DNA of 64,000 bases from Nipponacmea schrenckii (taxonomy: Eukaryota > Mollusca > Gastropoda > Lottiidae), in NCBI GenBank assembly GCA_030562195.1, contig CM060201.1:29308067-29372066 (forward strand). Direction: 5' to 3'. Positions 48,871 to 62,400 of the stretch are shown piece after piece. The position numbers and the translations under genes were made by a program. Position 1 is the first letter of the stretch; each line of letters opens with the position of its first letter. A model generated the notes under the pieces. That model was not told the DNA's origin. It saw nothing but the letters and a program-made list of their open reading frames with translations, and searched no databases.

Positions 48871-51563
48871 GTGACCATGGTCAAAGCGGCACACTGCAGG
48901 AAGTGTCTTATTGTTCTTCTAGATAATGTTTAGTTTTTACTATGACATATGTGCTCTGAACTTACATATGGAAAAACTTTCAGTGACCTCTGTAGTTATG
49001 TCATTTCCTCTATTCATACCACCTTACAATCAAAATACAGATGTTTGCACACTTACCATTGGTCAATTTTATTGAATTCTGTAATCTAAGCTCTCTTTTC
49101 ATTGGCTTCTTTTGTTCAGATTTGTTTTCAAGAAAATTCTTATTTGATGACCGAGGTCAGATAGCCCTTCCTTTTTCTTATTGTTCTATCATATGCAATA
49201 GGGATAAAGAAAACAAAGGAGCATCTTTTGAAGACAATGGTCAAACTGTCTATAGCCTGCTGGCAGAAAGTCATTGTGTTTCCCCTTTTTACGTAATCTG
49301 ATTTGTAAGTAACAAAAAAGTAAGGATCACTGACCTCTAAGAAATTAAATAACCCCTCATCATTCATTACCTATAAAGTGTCAAAGTTTGATGAAGCTTA
49401 ATAATGAGTAGGGGAGGGTGGTACTTTTTCATCAGTGTTTTTATTGTTGTTTTATCTAATCCCAACACTATGATTATACCAGATAGACCCTTGTTGATGA
49501 CGTCCTATTGTAGTCTGGTCTCCTTTCTTACACCAAACTGCCAACTTTCACACATTAACCGGCTTTGGTCAGACTTCTACACCCTCCAGCCATAAATCCA
49601 TAAACGTAACATTGAAATAGATAAGAGAGCACCGTTGACTTCTCCTTTGAAATAAGAAAATAGTATCTTTTTTTCTTCAAATGTCTTCAGGGTCAAGTAG
49701 TCTATTTCTTAAGAAACTGAAAGCCACTTTTCTACATTAAGTTACTATTGAGTCGAAATAAAATGAAGCCTAAGGATGTATTGGATGTATTGGTAGTTTA
49801 CGTATTAACAGAGGACATTGACATTAAATTACCAGAATTATTACTGTAAATAGCAGCAACTTTATAAAATAATGGTAAGGTAATTTATTATTTCTGTTGT
49901 ATGCCAGAGCTCTAATATTAATATAGAACTTTAATTAAGACTCAACCAAAAACTGTGAGATGCTGAAAATGGGTCTTCATAAGGCCAACCGTATTAAGAT
50001 ACATTATTATGTCATTAAAGCCCAATATCTGAATTATGTGGTAAATATCTGAAACAGGCACTGTGCTAACATGATATCTGAACTTTTGTTTCTGAAATAT
50101 ATTTGATCTTTGTGTTGCACCACTGTTGACATATCACTCTTCAATATTTAAAATTTAAGGTATGTAATTGTAAGATTTTACTCCAGGAATCTTTATCTCA
50201 TTTGCAAATATTTAAGAATATTGATGATGGGAATCTAACTTTAATTTATAACAAATTCAAATGTAAAATCAATTTAAAGGACAACAGACCAATCTTTTCA
50301 TGGTTTCATGCTCAAATGTATTGGTATGTCATTTCATAGCCAAAGTGTAGAAAATTAAAGTACAATGTTTCATATGTAAAACAATTGAACAAATGAAAAA
50401 ATGAGGGAACAAACATAAAAAATGAATTGTTAAGGAACGTTTAATTTATCTAGGCTTGTCTTATATTTGAGACGCGTTTTTCTAAAGTAAAAGTAAATAC
50501 AACTGGTATTATTGTGTTTGTTGGTTTTTCTGTTTATGAACCTGAAGAAACTATGCTAGATATATTAAGCATGTACCTCCTCTTTGGGATTATCGAAATG
50601 TTTTAGTTCGATACAGTCTAGACCAAAAGACAACTTCAGTGATTCACTTCTGTTTCAATTTGTCTGGGAGCATTTAACTTGGCAATAATATGAAGCAGGT
50701 TTATAGCCTTGGATATACATAATTGTTTATTTAAAAATAATTGGAAATAAACTTTAACTTAGAATTTGTTAAGGATTTGATTTCTAATTTTTGTACCTTC
50801 TTTGCTATATTCTTATTTGAGTCATGAGTGCTGTCAATCACTCTAAACTGAAAAATTGATACGAATTGTGAAATATTAATAAGATTTATCGACTCAATAG
50901 AATATATCGCATTATATCTTGCTATATTTTTGGCTATTATCCATTTGATTTGATTGAGCAGGCATATCTATATTTGTGACGCCAGTTTTAATCTGCTTTA
51001 GTTTGTCTTATTGTCGACAGTGTCTCCATATGTCACTACCCTACTTATTGTCCAATATTCTTCTTCAAAGACAAATAATCTTTATTTATGGACTTATTCG
51101 TTTGTTACCAAATCTGGCCTTATAGAGGATTACATTTATTCCTTTTATGTGAATTTCAAATATAAAATAAATATCTAAGGCTTCTGGGCCTTTTTTTTTG
51201 ATGATCGGAATGCCTGGGAAAAATGGTTCAAGGAGTTTTCTTCAACTTTTTTACTGTGTACATCAAAATCTGTGAACATGCCTATGATTTTGATTCCTAT
51301 TCATTTATTCAAAATATCATTTAGTATAACAGTGAACCAAATCATTGGTTGGTAAATCAAGACTTTGGTCTCTAGTGGCACTCCAGATGTAGACAAATCA
51401 TGAGCATGATTAACATTGACTACTTTTTTGGGGTAATCTAATTTTTGATTTTTTTTTCTTCTAAATTTCAAAAGACTTGACTGGCATATATGGCCGCATC
51501 AACAGCCCTGGATCAAAGCCAGGCTTATTAATGAACTATTCTATGATATTTCAATGATTCTCA
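48871..51563. other. Gene-free stretch, no feature recognised
   Basis: AT-rich unique sequence. Open frames at 49041-49301 (plus), 49140-49367 (minus) and 49404-49595 (plus) are overlapping chance frames. Confidence 0.45.
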
Positions 51564-51700
51564 GATTTTTAAATGATATATTCCCAGAAATTTAAATGAT
51601 ATATTCCCAGATATTTAAATGATATATTCCCAGATATTTAAATGATATATACCCAGATATTTAAATGATAAAATACCATACCAGATATTTAAATGATCAA
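51564..51700. repeat. Tandem repeat, 23-bp unit, about 6 copies
   Basis: Successive copies of 'atatttaaatgatatattcc' plus 'cag', a 23-bp unit. The first copy has 'attttt' and 'cagaaattt' variants, and the last two have diverged ('ataaaataccatacc'). Confidence 0.93.
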
Positions 51701-54700
51701 ATTCAGATGGCCTTGAAAGGAATGGATTCAGGCTATTTTTATGATCGTAAAGTCATTTTTATAATAAGGCTATATAAACTTTTTAGATCAACAATACAAA
51801 GCCATCAAATCCAGGGTATACAAAAGCAAAAAATATATGATCTAGGCGTGTCAAATATATGAACTATTCTTTATGGTGGCCATTTAAATATAAAATGATG
51901 TCCAAAAAAAAAAAAAAATTAGCATTTTAATAGCAAAATGAGCACATCAATGTTGGAAATATTAGTGTAGAAAGGGTGTCGTTATGCAATGACGATCATA
52001 TGAGAAGAAAAAAAATAACCCACACAGATATTGAAAAGAAGGAAAAGTTTAAATGGTTGACTATCTATTTAGATATTAATAGACAAGTTTATTTCACGCT
52101 TTGATACATTATATTTATCATTGATATGTATTAATATAACATTTAGCAAAAAATTGCCTTTGTGCATGAATAATTCAATAAATAGCTATTACTCATATTC
52201 TTTTCCTTATTGCAATACTTTTTTTGGTCCTGGGATTTCAGTTACTTATTAATAAAAGTCCTTTCTAGGGAATATTGGCAGTTCTAGATGAGAAAAATCT
52301 TCAAAGAAACGTAAGCTCAAAGTTTTTTCTTTATAAATTTAGTAAGCTTCATTAGTTGTGTGTGTTTGATTGTATTTAACTTCAAACTCATAAATCTAAT
52401 TATTATTAGATAAATAAAGAAATTTAATAAACAGGGAGTTTTCCAACCAAATTTATTATCAATGACAATAAAGCCGTTATTAAAGAACTTTTATCCCAAA
52501 GGAAAGTATTGAATTTTTCAAATGAATTTTGATATTTTTAATTTAGATTATTAATGGAATTAAGAGTATTTAGATTAAATTCAGATATTTTTTTTATAAA
52601 AACGTAATTTTTATTAATCTCTATAACAGAATCGTCTTTGTAAGTATATAATGCTCAAATATAATAAGAACAATTTGTTATTTTGTGAGGGTGTTATTCT
52701 CTTGCTGTGTACAGGAAAAATTAATTTTGTTGTTTGTTAGCGCTTCCCAATTTTGAATGCAGTCATGAAAGTAGGATTAAGAAACTAGATATGTTTTGGA
52801 AATCACGTACTTTGTCTGTTGCCCATCTACCAATCATAAGTACCATATTGTTACGGTATGAAACTTACATGGAAATAACACACAAAGCTAGTTGACATTT
52901 GAATTGGAACTTTTAAAAAAGCTATAATATTTCAGCAAAGCCTTCAAACCACACTGTAAGGCTTTCCCATGGCTTGAATGCTTTGTTGAAATATTGGGAA
53001 AAACATTTAAGAGGTCGTTTACTCTGAAATGAAATATTAATAGTGAATTTCATTACATTTTCATTTCTTTGGCTATCTATCAGGTTGGGTGTTATTAAAA
53101 CAGTGTTGGTTGTTATATAAAGGTATAATAACTAAGTAATGAAATTGCTGAGTATACATGTATTGCCCTACTACACTAATCAATATAGATAATTTTATAT
53201 TATCCTAAAGTTTACTTTGTAAGCAAAGTTGTCGTTTTTATCATTTTCCTTTGTTTGATTAATTACTGTAGAGTTCTGCTCACTGATTTTGATTAAAATG
53301 ATAAATTTTGGTTGCCATGGCGATAAGTATGCAATTTTTACTTTCAAGTATAACATGTAGTTATGATGTCATAAAGAAGTTGTAATGCTTTATTGACAAA
53401 CTATTGTCTATTATTGCTGCTTGCTTCATTAATTTCTTATTGAAAAACAGAATTTTAATTGGAAATTGATAGTGATATCCTATGCATTTATTTTTGGCTT
53501 GTGATAACATGGATTTGAAAGTTCAAGAAACAGAACTGTAATGGGTACGATGTTTGGAAAGTAATTTTCAGTTTCCAATGCTGTCCTTTGGTCACCAAAA
53601 GTTTTGGGTTGAAAATTTGGAATACTTCAGAAAGATTCGGAATAGTCTGAAACAAACCGAGAGACGTATGAGTCAAATACAACTAATATAAGCAGCATAT
53701 CCACAATAGTGTTCTTATTTATTAAGTCAAACCGGTATATATAGCTTTGTTATTACTATATGACATTTACAGTTAATATAAAATAGCAGATATTCCTGAA
53801 ACTTGTCAGCTGCTAACTGATAAATAATGATTGATCTTCAATTGAAATTCTGTTTTCATAAAAAATACAATGGAATATTGTATTTAAAAGTCAATATTGA
53901 TACAATATCATATATAAGTAGCAGAAGGGAGGGGTTAGTTACCTCCCTTATTTAATTCATTTTGATATTGATTACCCTTTGCTTTGTTATTTAAGCTTTA
54001 GAAATTAATTGCTTAATATCATTTTAAAAGATCATTGATATTATTATACTGCCATACTTAGTGGAATATTTACGTTAAATAAGAATTACCATTTCAATAA
54101 GCAGCTGGGTTGGTTAGCCTTTTTGATTAGAGGAACAATGGACGATTTTTCAACTCTAATTGTGATTTATATGGTATATTCGAATGCCATTCTCACTATG
54201 TTGATAATAGACAGAACAAATGACTCATCAAACAATTAATGGGCCTCGAATGAGGATAATCGCACAACTAAATTGGCAGGTGTTTGAATGTATAAATCAA
54301 TTCTTATCCAAGTTTCATATTGCAAGTATTGTGTTTATTACGATCAATGGTATCATTATTTGATTGATAGCTAGATATAGGAGTATTTGAATATAGAGAC
54401 TAGGTTGGTAACACTGTCAGTTAAGATAGATGTCAGGCAAATCACATCACGCTGCGTCAACAATCGCCTCTTAATTATTACAAGCGCTTGGGCTTTAGAA
54501 ATAGTCAATTCCAATTACCATATATATGTGTAATTTGGAATTGATGTAGAGAAATTGGTTAGAGCTAAAGAAAGCTGTATCTTAATCTAAATCTCTGATT
54601 TAATAGTTGACTACATCTTCATATTGATTTCAGTTGACAATATATATACAATATTACAGTAAACAATACCAGTGGGTAACAACAATTCTTGGTTCCTGTA

Positions 54701-57700
54701 ATTCTAGAAGACTTGACTACTTTCATCTTCACAACATCATGGTACATCTTCATCCTGAATTCCTGACCATTGTGAAAATGAAATGACATCACTATCATTA
54801 ACTCCATTTAGACTATGACAAAAAGTTGGCAAAATTACAGAAACTGCGGATGGTTTGCACAACCAGTAGTCATTGTGGTACCTGAAATAGCATCGCAACC
54901 TCTTTTCAATCCCTTCCATTTGACCAATCTGAATTTGACAAAGAGTCTCAGTCTACTTTCTGATGATCATGGTTTAAGCCCATGTTTTTTTTCCAGGAAG
55001 AATCTATATCACAAGGTGAACTGATTGACAGCCATTGTTTACAGCAACTGTTTATAAACAATGAAGTCTTAAATGTTATTCTAGAGCATTGCTCCTGTTT
55101 CTATAGCTGACAACTATAAGCCATCTTGGAAATAGTTACAGCTATGCCATTTATAGTCGATTTCCTTTTTTTTTTGACTTACTTCTCTTTATAAACCTGT
55201 AGTTTTATTACAATGGTGTTTCAATGGCTAGTGGTGTGTCTGTCATGTCAGCAAGTACACCTGGCATTTCTTTCAGCAACATTGCTATCCTATATTCATG
55301 TCAATTTGTGCTGGAAAGAGGAAGAATGTGGGCAAAATGATCATATATACAAATATATCCTGATTAGCTTTGTATAAACTTGCGAAATCTTGCTGGAGGA
55401 CTGAATTGATAATCCATAGGAAAACAATCTATTTCCTGGATTAAGTTCTTCCTTGGGTACCAGGATTTTGGGAACATAAAGTCATCAGTAACATCAAGTC
55501 ATCTTTGAAAGTCCTGTAAAGTCTCTTAGTAATTTTGGAATGAGTTGCACATTTTCATTAAGTTCGACAATATTAATGGTTTGGTCATAAATGGAGTGCA
55601 CAAAGATTCATGAAGACTTAATGGCTGCAGATGCATTTTGAGGGGAAAGCACTAAACCATACGAAATGGCACTGACAATTCTCAACAAGTTTTGTCACCA
55701 GCTTGGACATTGTGACAATGGTGTCTAATAGGTAAAAGTTTACCATATAGGACCTTGATGTTATTGACCATTGAAAGTGGACATTACAAACGGTCAATAT
55801 TTATAAGCCATGTGATTTGTCTTTAGTTCTCATCGATCCTTAAAGAAACGAGGAAAACCAAACATCCTTTGTCTATTAGTGATAATATTGACTTTATAAG
55901 TGTGGTTTATAGAAACAAACTATTTCATTTTCCTGCTAAATGTTACCTCTGTCAATTTTTTTGTTAGAATTGATGGTCATTAGTATCCCTGTAATCATGT
56001 ATAATAATAAGCTTTCATTTCCTACATCATTTTGGTATCCCAATTTATAAACTTACAGTCCTGTCTTTATAGAATGATACACTTCTGAATTATTTTAGTT
56101 TTGTTTAAATTTTTTACTGTATCATATGGTTTACTTTCATGAGGAATATATTAGTTATGTTGTCTGAATGAGATTCTAGACCTTGAGGTAATGAAATAAA
56201 ATCTTTGAGGGGTAATAAAATAAAATCTTTGAGAGGTAATGCGGTGCTTTGTACCATAAAATTTGTTGTTCTATTCAGTTGCTGACATGAAAAAGATTGC
56301 AGGGAAACCTAAGGGAAAATCACGAAAAAGTCAGGATTTACAGTCGGAAAGGTGTTATTACATCAAAGATACTGAAAGAAGTTAGAAAAGAGAAAAAGAA
56401 AGAGGTTTAAAAATTCATAAAGGCTAAAATGGTCAACATTTGTTTCATTTTCTCAAACATTATTTCAATCTCTACTCACATTTATCAATACAAACTCTTT
56501 CAGTCTCTGTTGCTCCAAAATGTCAGAATATGAAATTTTATATGTGAACTTTTACTCTAGAATGTCACAATTTGACATGCAAGATTTTTTAAAGTAATGG
56601 AATCTAGATGTCATTGCAGAAAAAAATTCAAAAAAAGCTATTGTTCAATTTTTTGTCTAATTATAGTGTAACATTGAAAATGTAAATGAACTAATCAAAG
56701 AAAAATTATTAAAAAAATTATCAAAAATATGATATCGTTTGATAACCATGACATTTGCTAAATCTAAACTTTAAGCTATCTTTAGTTGGTATTTTTTGTT
56801 ATGGAAGCAATGATAAATTGACAGTCCGGAAACTAAGAGGCAGTGTAGCCATTAAATCATTGACGTCACTAATCTTTATCTAGTATCAAATGTTAATAAT
56901 AAACTTTGATGAAAATAGATAAAATAAAAAATGAAGGAACTACGAAAATAACTAGCAAGTAATAATTGTAGTAATCTACATTCTATATTATGTTCAACAT
57001 TGACTTTTGCGGTAACATTTCTAAAACAAAAAGTTTCTAGTCAGTTTATAAGTTTGAAATATACCGTACATTGGTTTCTTTTTATTTTTACATAATAAAT
57101 GGTGGTTCACTTTAATATTTTCTGTGTTTGATCAAGATTTGATTCCAATCTTCATAGCAGTTAATGCATTTCTACATATTATTGAGAAATGGATTTTAAA
57201 ATCTGTTTTCTGGTAAACATCAATTAGTACTTTATTAGATCAAAAATCCTCAGTTCCACATTTACTGTATATTTGTGAGTAGTCATATACTGAAATTTTA
57301 AGGTATTAAATGTATGTGCAGCTTTTCTACAGAAAAAGGCCTTGAGAAACATCTAGTTTGCAACAGTGTTTGTCAGCTTGGCTCATAGTTCCGAAGGCTC
57401 AGTTAAATGGATTTTATATAAGAGTCATACCAATTCATTGGGAGTTGTAGATATTTACTTGGTTGGTATATTATTGTTTCAACAACAAATAATTCTATCT
57501 GTAAAAATAGTGCTCAAAGCATTAATTGTAGAGTGGTATAAAAATATTAAACTCATGAGTAATAACATGTTTTAGAAATGATTTTTTTATTTGTTGTATA
57601 TTCTTGTGATTATCATAATGTAACGAGTTACCAGTTTGTCATTAAGCTTCATGCATAGATTGACCATAGAGAATGATTAAGAAAAATCTCTTAAAGACAT

Positions 57701-60700
57701 AACGATTTTTAACAACAGGGTCCAAATTTCTTTTGTTCTCAGAATTTTATAATGGCTGAATCAATTTCTGGTAGAATTTGGTGCTCTGTTCCCCCTGATA
57801 AATTATTAGATTGTTTGTGTGGATAATGACCGGATGTTGGAAATCCAACCATAACCAAGGATTTATTTCTGAGATTTCTTATCGAAGAGAATTGGTTTGA
57901 CAAGCTCTTAGGTTTTAATTGCAATTGATATAGATGAAGACATTGTTTAAAGAGAAATTGAACACAATGAAAGAAGAGTGGCCTAAAGGGAGATAATGAT
58001 GTATAGACAATAGATACAGTTAGTTAGGATGAGTGATCAGTACGACAGATATTAAGTGGCATGGTGGCGATAGCAAACACTTGCTTTGACGAAATCTATT
58101 AATGGAGTTATTGATTGCTGCTATTATTGTGTGCGTCAGTTCTTCGAATAGGAATGAATACATGACCTTTGAAGAAGAATATATCGCAATCCGAGTGCAA
58201 GCAACCAATCAAAAACGAATCTCTTTGTTCCTAACGTAAAGCCTCTTTCTCTACTTGTCTTGACATTTGCATTTTCATTTCTCTGTGCATTCTTGCTGGC
58301 TTTCTCAAAAAATCAATTTCTGTAGTGACTTCTGCTAGTTTTTTTTTCATTAAAATCACAAATTGTATTATGCAATCATTTGGAATTGTAAAAGAGAGTA
58401 TTGATTGTATAACTGAAGCTAGATTGTAATTTAAATTCCATATCACACTAACATGAAAGCAGAACGGCATATTGTACACCAATATATGCAAAACACATTA
58501 CCACACAAATTGATTTGGACCAAAATTTATTAATGTTTGATAAATGGAAATCAATTTTGACAGAGAAAATATGCACGTTCCAGGATGAAAAAAATGGAAA
58601 TTGCATTTCATAAAATGGATAAGATTTCATGAAAATGTTCATTACTATGGTTGTTTAAAAGCAGAACGCATGATTTAAATAATGAATAAGTTTGGAATGG
58701 TTTACCCCAGTTTATAAATACATTTCATTATTCTAGTAAATTTATTTCTATGACATTATATATTCCCCTTACTCATTTGTTATTCTAAGAAAATTATTCT
58801 TTCATTTTTTGCTAATTTCCTTTTCCAACATTTTTCTTTGATTTTTTATTGTCATGTGTATAAAAACCAGCCCTGAATATTAACATTTTTCAGCAAAAAG
58901 TACATATATACAAAGTATGCATATGTTATGCAACAGTTACAAAAATTAAATGTTTTTGCTATGCTATGCAACATGTTGGCTTTGCATGTCCTAGCCATTA
59001 AGTGCTCTTTGACTTGGAACTTTAAAAAAACTGAATTCTGTAGGCCTATTATGATGTTTCAAATATCTTTTGTTAATGACTTACAATAAAAGAAAGTCAG
59101 TTGAAATGATAATGAAAGAAAATTTAAAAATAAAGTAAGATCATTTATACTATCATTTAATAATGAAAATAGAGAACAAAGCTATTTTCTAAAGCTATCC
59201 TTGTAACAGCCTATTAATATCATTTATAATTCATTAAGCCAAGTGGAGTAAAAAATAGAGTCAACTCGAACAGGAGGCTTAGAAAACTAAGTAATTATAG
59301 TAGAATATCATATGAATATATTGAATTGAAAGCTTACTAAGATATGATGTTTAGAGGTCTTCATTGGATAGACAGAGACAGATGTCTAATGTTTGTTGAG
59401 CTAACAATGGAAACCTTCTATCTAATACTTGATGACTTGAACCTCGAGATCATTCAACTAAGAAAACAAATATTTCCTACATATGTCCGACAATTTGAGA
59501 CATTCGGTCACAAAGGATAGGTCTGAAGATGTCCAAACAAAGACTCAGAACCTGCTTGGTTATTGAATTTATATATCAGTAATGATTAGGATATGATTAA
59601 GCTGTCGAATGTGTCTGGGAGTAGAAGCACTGCGGGTGGCACTGGAAGGAACAAAAACCGTCTAATAGAGATTTTTATAGAGATTTTTAAGTGTTTATAT
59701 TAGAAGAGAAAATCAGGTTATTGTATTTTTTTTATGATATCATAAACTCTTTTGATGTAAGAATTTCCGTAATTTATGACAATGATTTCAAACTGATCAA
59801 AGATATTTAATAATAAACTCAGCTCATATCTTTCAAGGATATATCCAAATTTATTACATTATCTTATGTCATATTTCCCATAATTGTATCCGCTGGTTTC
59901 ATATGGAAATATATTTGTCATAATAATGATGTGTTTTGAATGCGATATATAGATAATCTTTAATTAAAAAAGAAAATGTAGGACTTTGAAACCTTACTAC
60001 TACTGCCAAATATATCTTGAAATATTAGTAAAATATGAGGATACAAAACTTAATCATTTTTGTATTTGAAACATAAATAACCTGTATATTTTGATTCTTA
60101 TTATTTATCAGTATATGTACAGTTACTAACAGTTTTTTTGGACTTTGTGTTTTATCATGATTTTGTTAGTTTTCACATGGTTAGGTCCTTGCCAAAACAG
60201 TAGTCAGTACTTGACACTTGTAGAGGTGATTTCAAAATATTAGAATAAAAAGTAAACAATATTTGAAACTAATAGGTCTAGACACTCCTTGAAACCTGCT
60301 TGGCTCTCCAATTTCTCATGTCTTATATTGTCTTAGCTTGTTCAAATGTGTACCTATACGAGTGACAAGAGGGTCAGAGAAACAACAAACAAACTTTATT
60401 CAAAAACAATAGAAAGTACCACTGTTGTAATATTCGACCATCTTAACAATTACACTCCAACAACAGTCTTAAGTAACTTAAATAAATAAAGTCTTATATC
60501 ATTTCAACAGTTGTCAGCCTCTGAAGTCCAGGTTTGAAATTCCAGTAGAGCGATATGACAGGTTATAACAATGGTCTATTCATGGTTTTAATTTAATCTT
60601 TTAATATGAAGAGCATTAGGTCATTTTTTGGTCAATGTTACGTAATCGGTTGGAAATTTCTTTGATTGTTTGATGCTTGCCAAATATTTTGTTTGATGTT

Positions 60701-60853
60701 TGGAGGAATTGCAAAGATTATTTCAACAATATATGAAAAGGTTGTCTTTGATGATGCATTGTTATAATTTTATATTAAATTTTATGTCAATAAAACTTTC
60801 TTTCAGCCAAATGTTTTGCATAATTTTTATGAATTTCCTTTGTCTCTTTTCAG
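51701..60853. other. Gene-free stretch before the zinc-finger coding exon
   Basis: No exon supported. A 14-base A tract lies near 51905. At 56183-56241 a phrase 'ggtaatgaaataaaatcttt' is duplicated in tandem. Two stretches (54100-54330 and 57770-58230) are of higher complexity and carry candidate binding motifs; they are discussed as findings. The minus-strand frame 58231-58491 is charged at its end (Glu, Lys, Arg) but has no splice context. Confidence 0.45.
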
Positions 60854-60886
60854 AACTATGGTAGTTAATTTCGTAGAATCCAAAAA
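60854..60886 (+). other. 5' untranslated part of the zinc-finger coding exon
   Basis: Acceptor 'tttgtctcttttcag' ends at 60853. The following 33 bases contain an in-frame TAA at 60866-60868 that closes the reading frame upstream of the main ATG. They also contain a 10-codon upstream frame starting ATG GTA GTT at 60858, which ends at a TGA overlapping the main ATG. The upstream frame could lower translation of the main one. Confidence 0.75.
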
Positions 60887-62138
60887 ATGATGGAAATAGA
60901 AACTCTTTCGTGTATACCTACGTCAACATCAATTCTCCCAGCATTAACTAGCGCACCCAGAAGCAGCACACCTATTACTAAAGTACCAAACATAGGATTT
61001 ACATCACCACAAGGCAGCACTCAATCTAGCAGTGAATCAACAGAAGACTGTTCACCAAATACATCAAGTACTGCTGGTAATACTTCACCAGTTCATTTTG
61101 CTTGTGAAAGCCGAGGCAATCACATTCCTTTTTCGCAGCCTCAATCTTGTGTTCCTACGCCATTGAACTGTCATTCCATTGCTAGTTTTAGTACAGCCAA
61201 AATGATTATTGACGCTTCCAATCATAATGAACAGATGGACATTTCCTCTGATGCTGAATGTACAGCAGAGAAGGAGAAGATAGCTATTGCTGCAATAACT
61301 GATTTAGCAAGATCACCCCAAGGAGTCATGAAAGTGGACTCCAGATCTTATCCTGCAGTGCCTGAAATGAGTCCAACTACATCGGGAGATGGTGACACAG
61401 ACCGTATATCTAGTCCAGCAACATCAGAGCCAACACAAGAAAAACAAAGATCTAGGAGAAAGCCTTCCCTAGAAGATATTGTACGTCGTATGAAACCAAA
61501 TGATGATTGCTTTTATACAGATGATGATAGTGATGATGAAGAATTAAACCATTCATTATCCATTGACATGGCCAGACGGTCAGACGAAGTTGATGGTGAT
61601 GTATCCATGAGCCACATGGAACGAAAAGACATTGCAGAACATACCAAAAATATAAATATCAAAAGAGAAAAAGAAAGTAGATCTGATGATCTATCTGATT
61701 CCAAAGAAAATCTCCCAGCATTCCCTAATGGCAGCTTACCCCCATCCTTTCCACTTGCTTCCAACATTAGCGAAACAGCTTTCTCACCAGGTTTTGTCAA
61801 CAACAAGCATTGGTTCAATGGATCTATTAATGGCCTTCCTATGTTTCCTTTTCCACCCAGTCAAATGGACCCATCAATGGTGCATAAGTTTCTTCCATTT
61901 GACAATAAATTGGCAGCAGAAGTAGAGAAAGATTATTTGAAATGTCAGTATTGTGAAAGAACCTTCCGTCGTCAGAAGAATCTAGAGAATCATATTGAAA
62001 ACACCCACCATGGCAAAAGTCCAATCCGACGCAAGACAGAAGGTGGAACCAGTAATGATATGTATTTTAAGTGCACGCATTGTCCTTATACAACCAAACA
62101 TCAAAGTAATTTATATGTTCACATCAGAATCCATACAG
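60887..62138 (+). CDS. C2H2 zinc-finger transcription factor, coding exon 1 (residues 1-418)
   Basis: The frame opens MMEIETLSCIPTSTS after an in-frame stop and ends at donor 'CATACAG|gtaggt' (62138/62139), one base into a Gly codon. The N-terminal 180 residues are Ser/Thr/Pro-rich and disordered-looking. A basic stretch with RRKPSLEDIVRRMKPNDD (residues 190-207) is followed by the acidic DDDSDDEE. IKRE at 258-261 fits a SUMO acceptor motif. Finger 1 uses C353, C356, H369 and H374. Finger 2 uses C396, C399, H412 and H416 and runs into a TGERPY-type linker across the intron. I do not recognise the orthologue. It is probably a nuclear sequence-specific regulator, a corepressor recruiter by its C-terminal motif. 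Confidence 0.93.
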
Positions 62139-62400
62139 GTAGGTACCTAATTTTTTATAGTCATTTTCTGTGACAGTTTTCTTCAATCAACATGGTCATC
62201 CATCTGACCAACTAGTTTTGCAAATGGAGGATGACTTGCCAAAAATAGAATTAAATTTCTTATTTTTAATTTGAAATTCATCTGGATGCATCAGCAAATT
62301 ATCTTTGACATTAAAGGCTTGGATGAATAAAACTTGGACTGAGCTGGGCAATATTTTGTAGAAGTAATTGGTTTTGACAGATGTTCTCAATGTTTTATAG
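62139..62400 (+). other. Intron between zinc-finger coding exons (262 bp)
   Basis: GT at 62139-62140 and AG at 62399-62400, with 'tgttttatag' before the second exon. The junction regenerates a standard finger linker (HTGERPY), which fixes both splice sites. The reading frame would otherwise stop at 62171-62173 within the intron. Confidence 0.95.

Noticed and set aside
58231..58491. Minus-strand frame ending in a charged, coiled-coil-like stretch
   Set aside because: The first two thirds are low-complexity hydrophobic, with no acceptor, donor or related exon nearby.
61513..61818. 101-codon minus-strand frame over the zinc-finger exon
   Set aside because: Shadow of the real plus-strand coding sequence. 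The same applies to 61839-62024, 62196-62453 and 63017-63202 on the minus strand and 61686-61925 on the plus strand.
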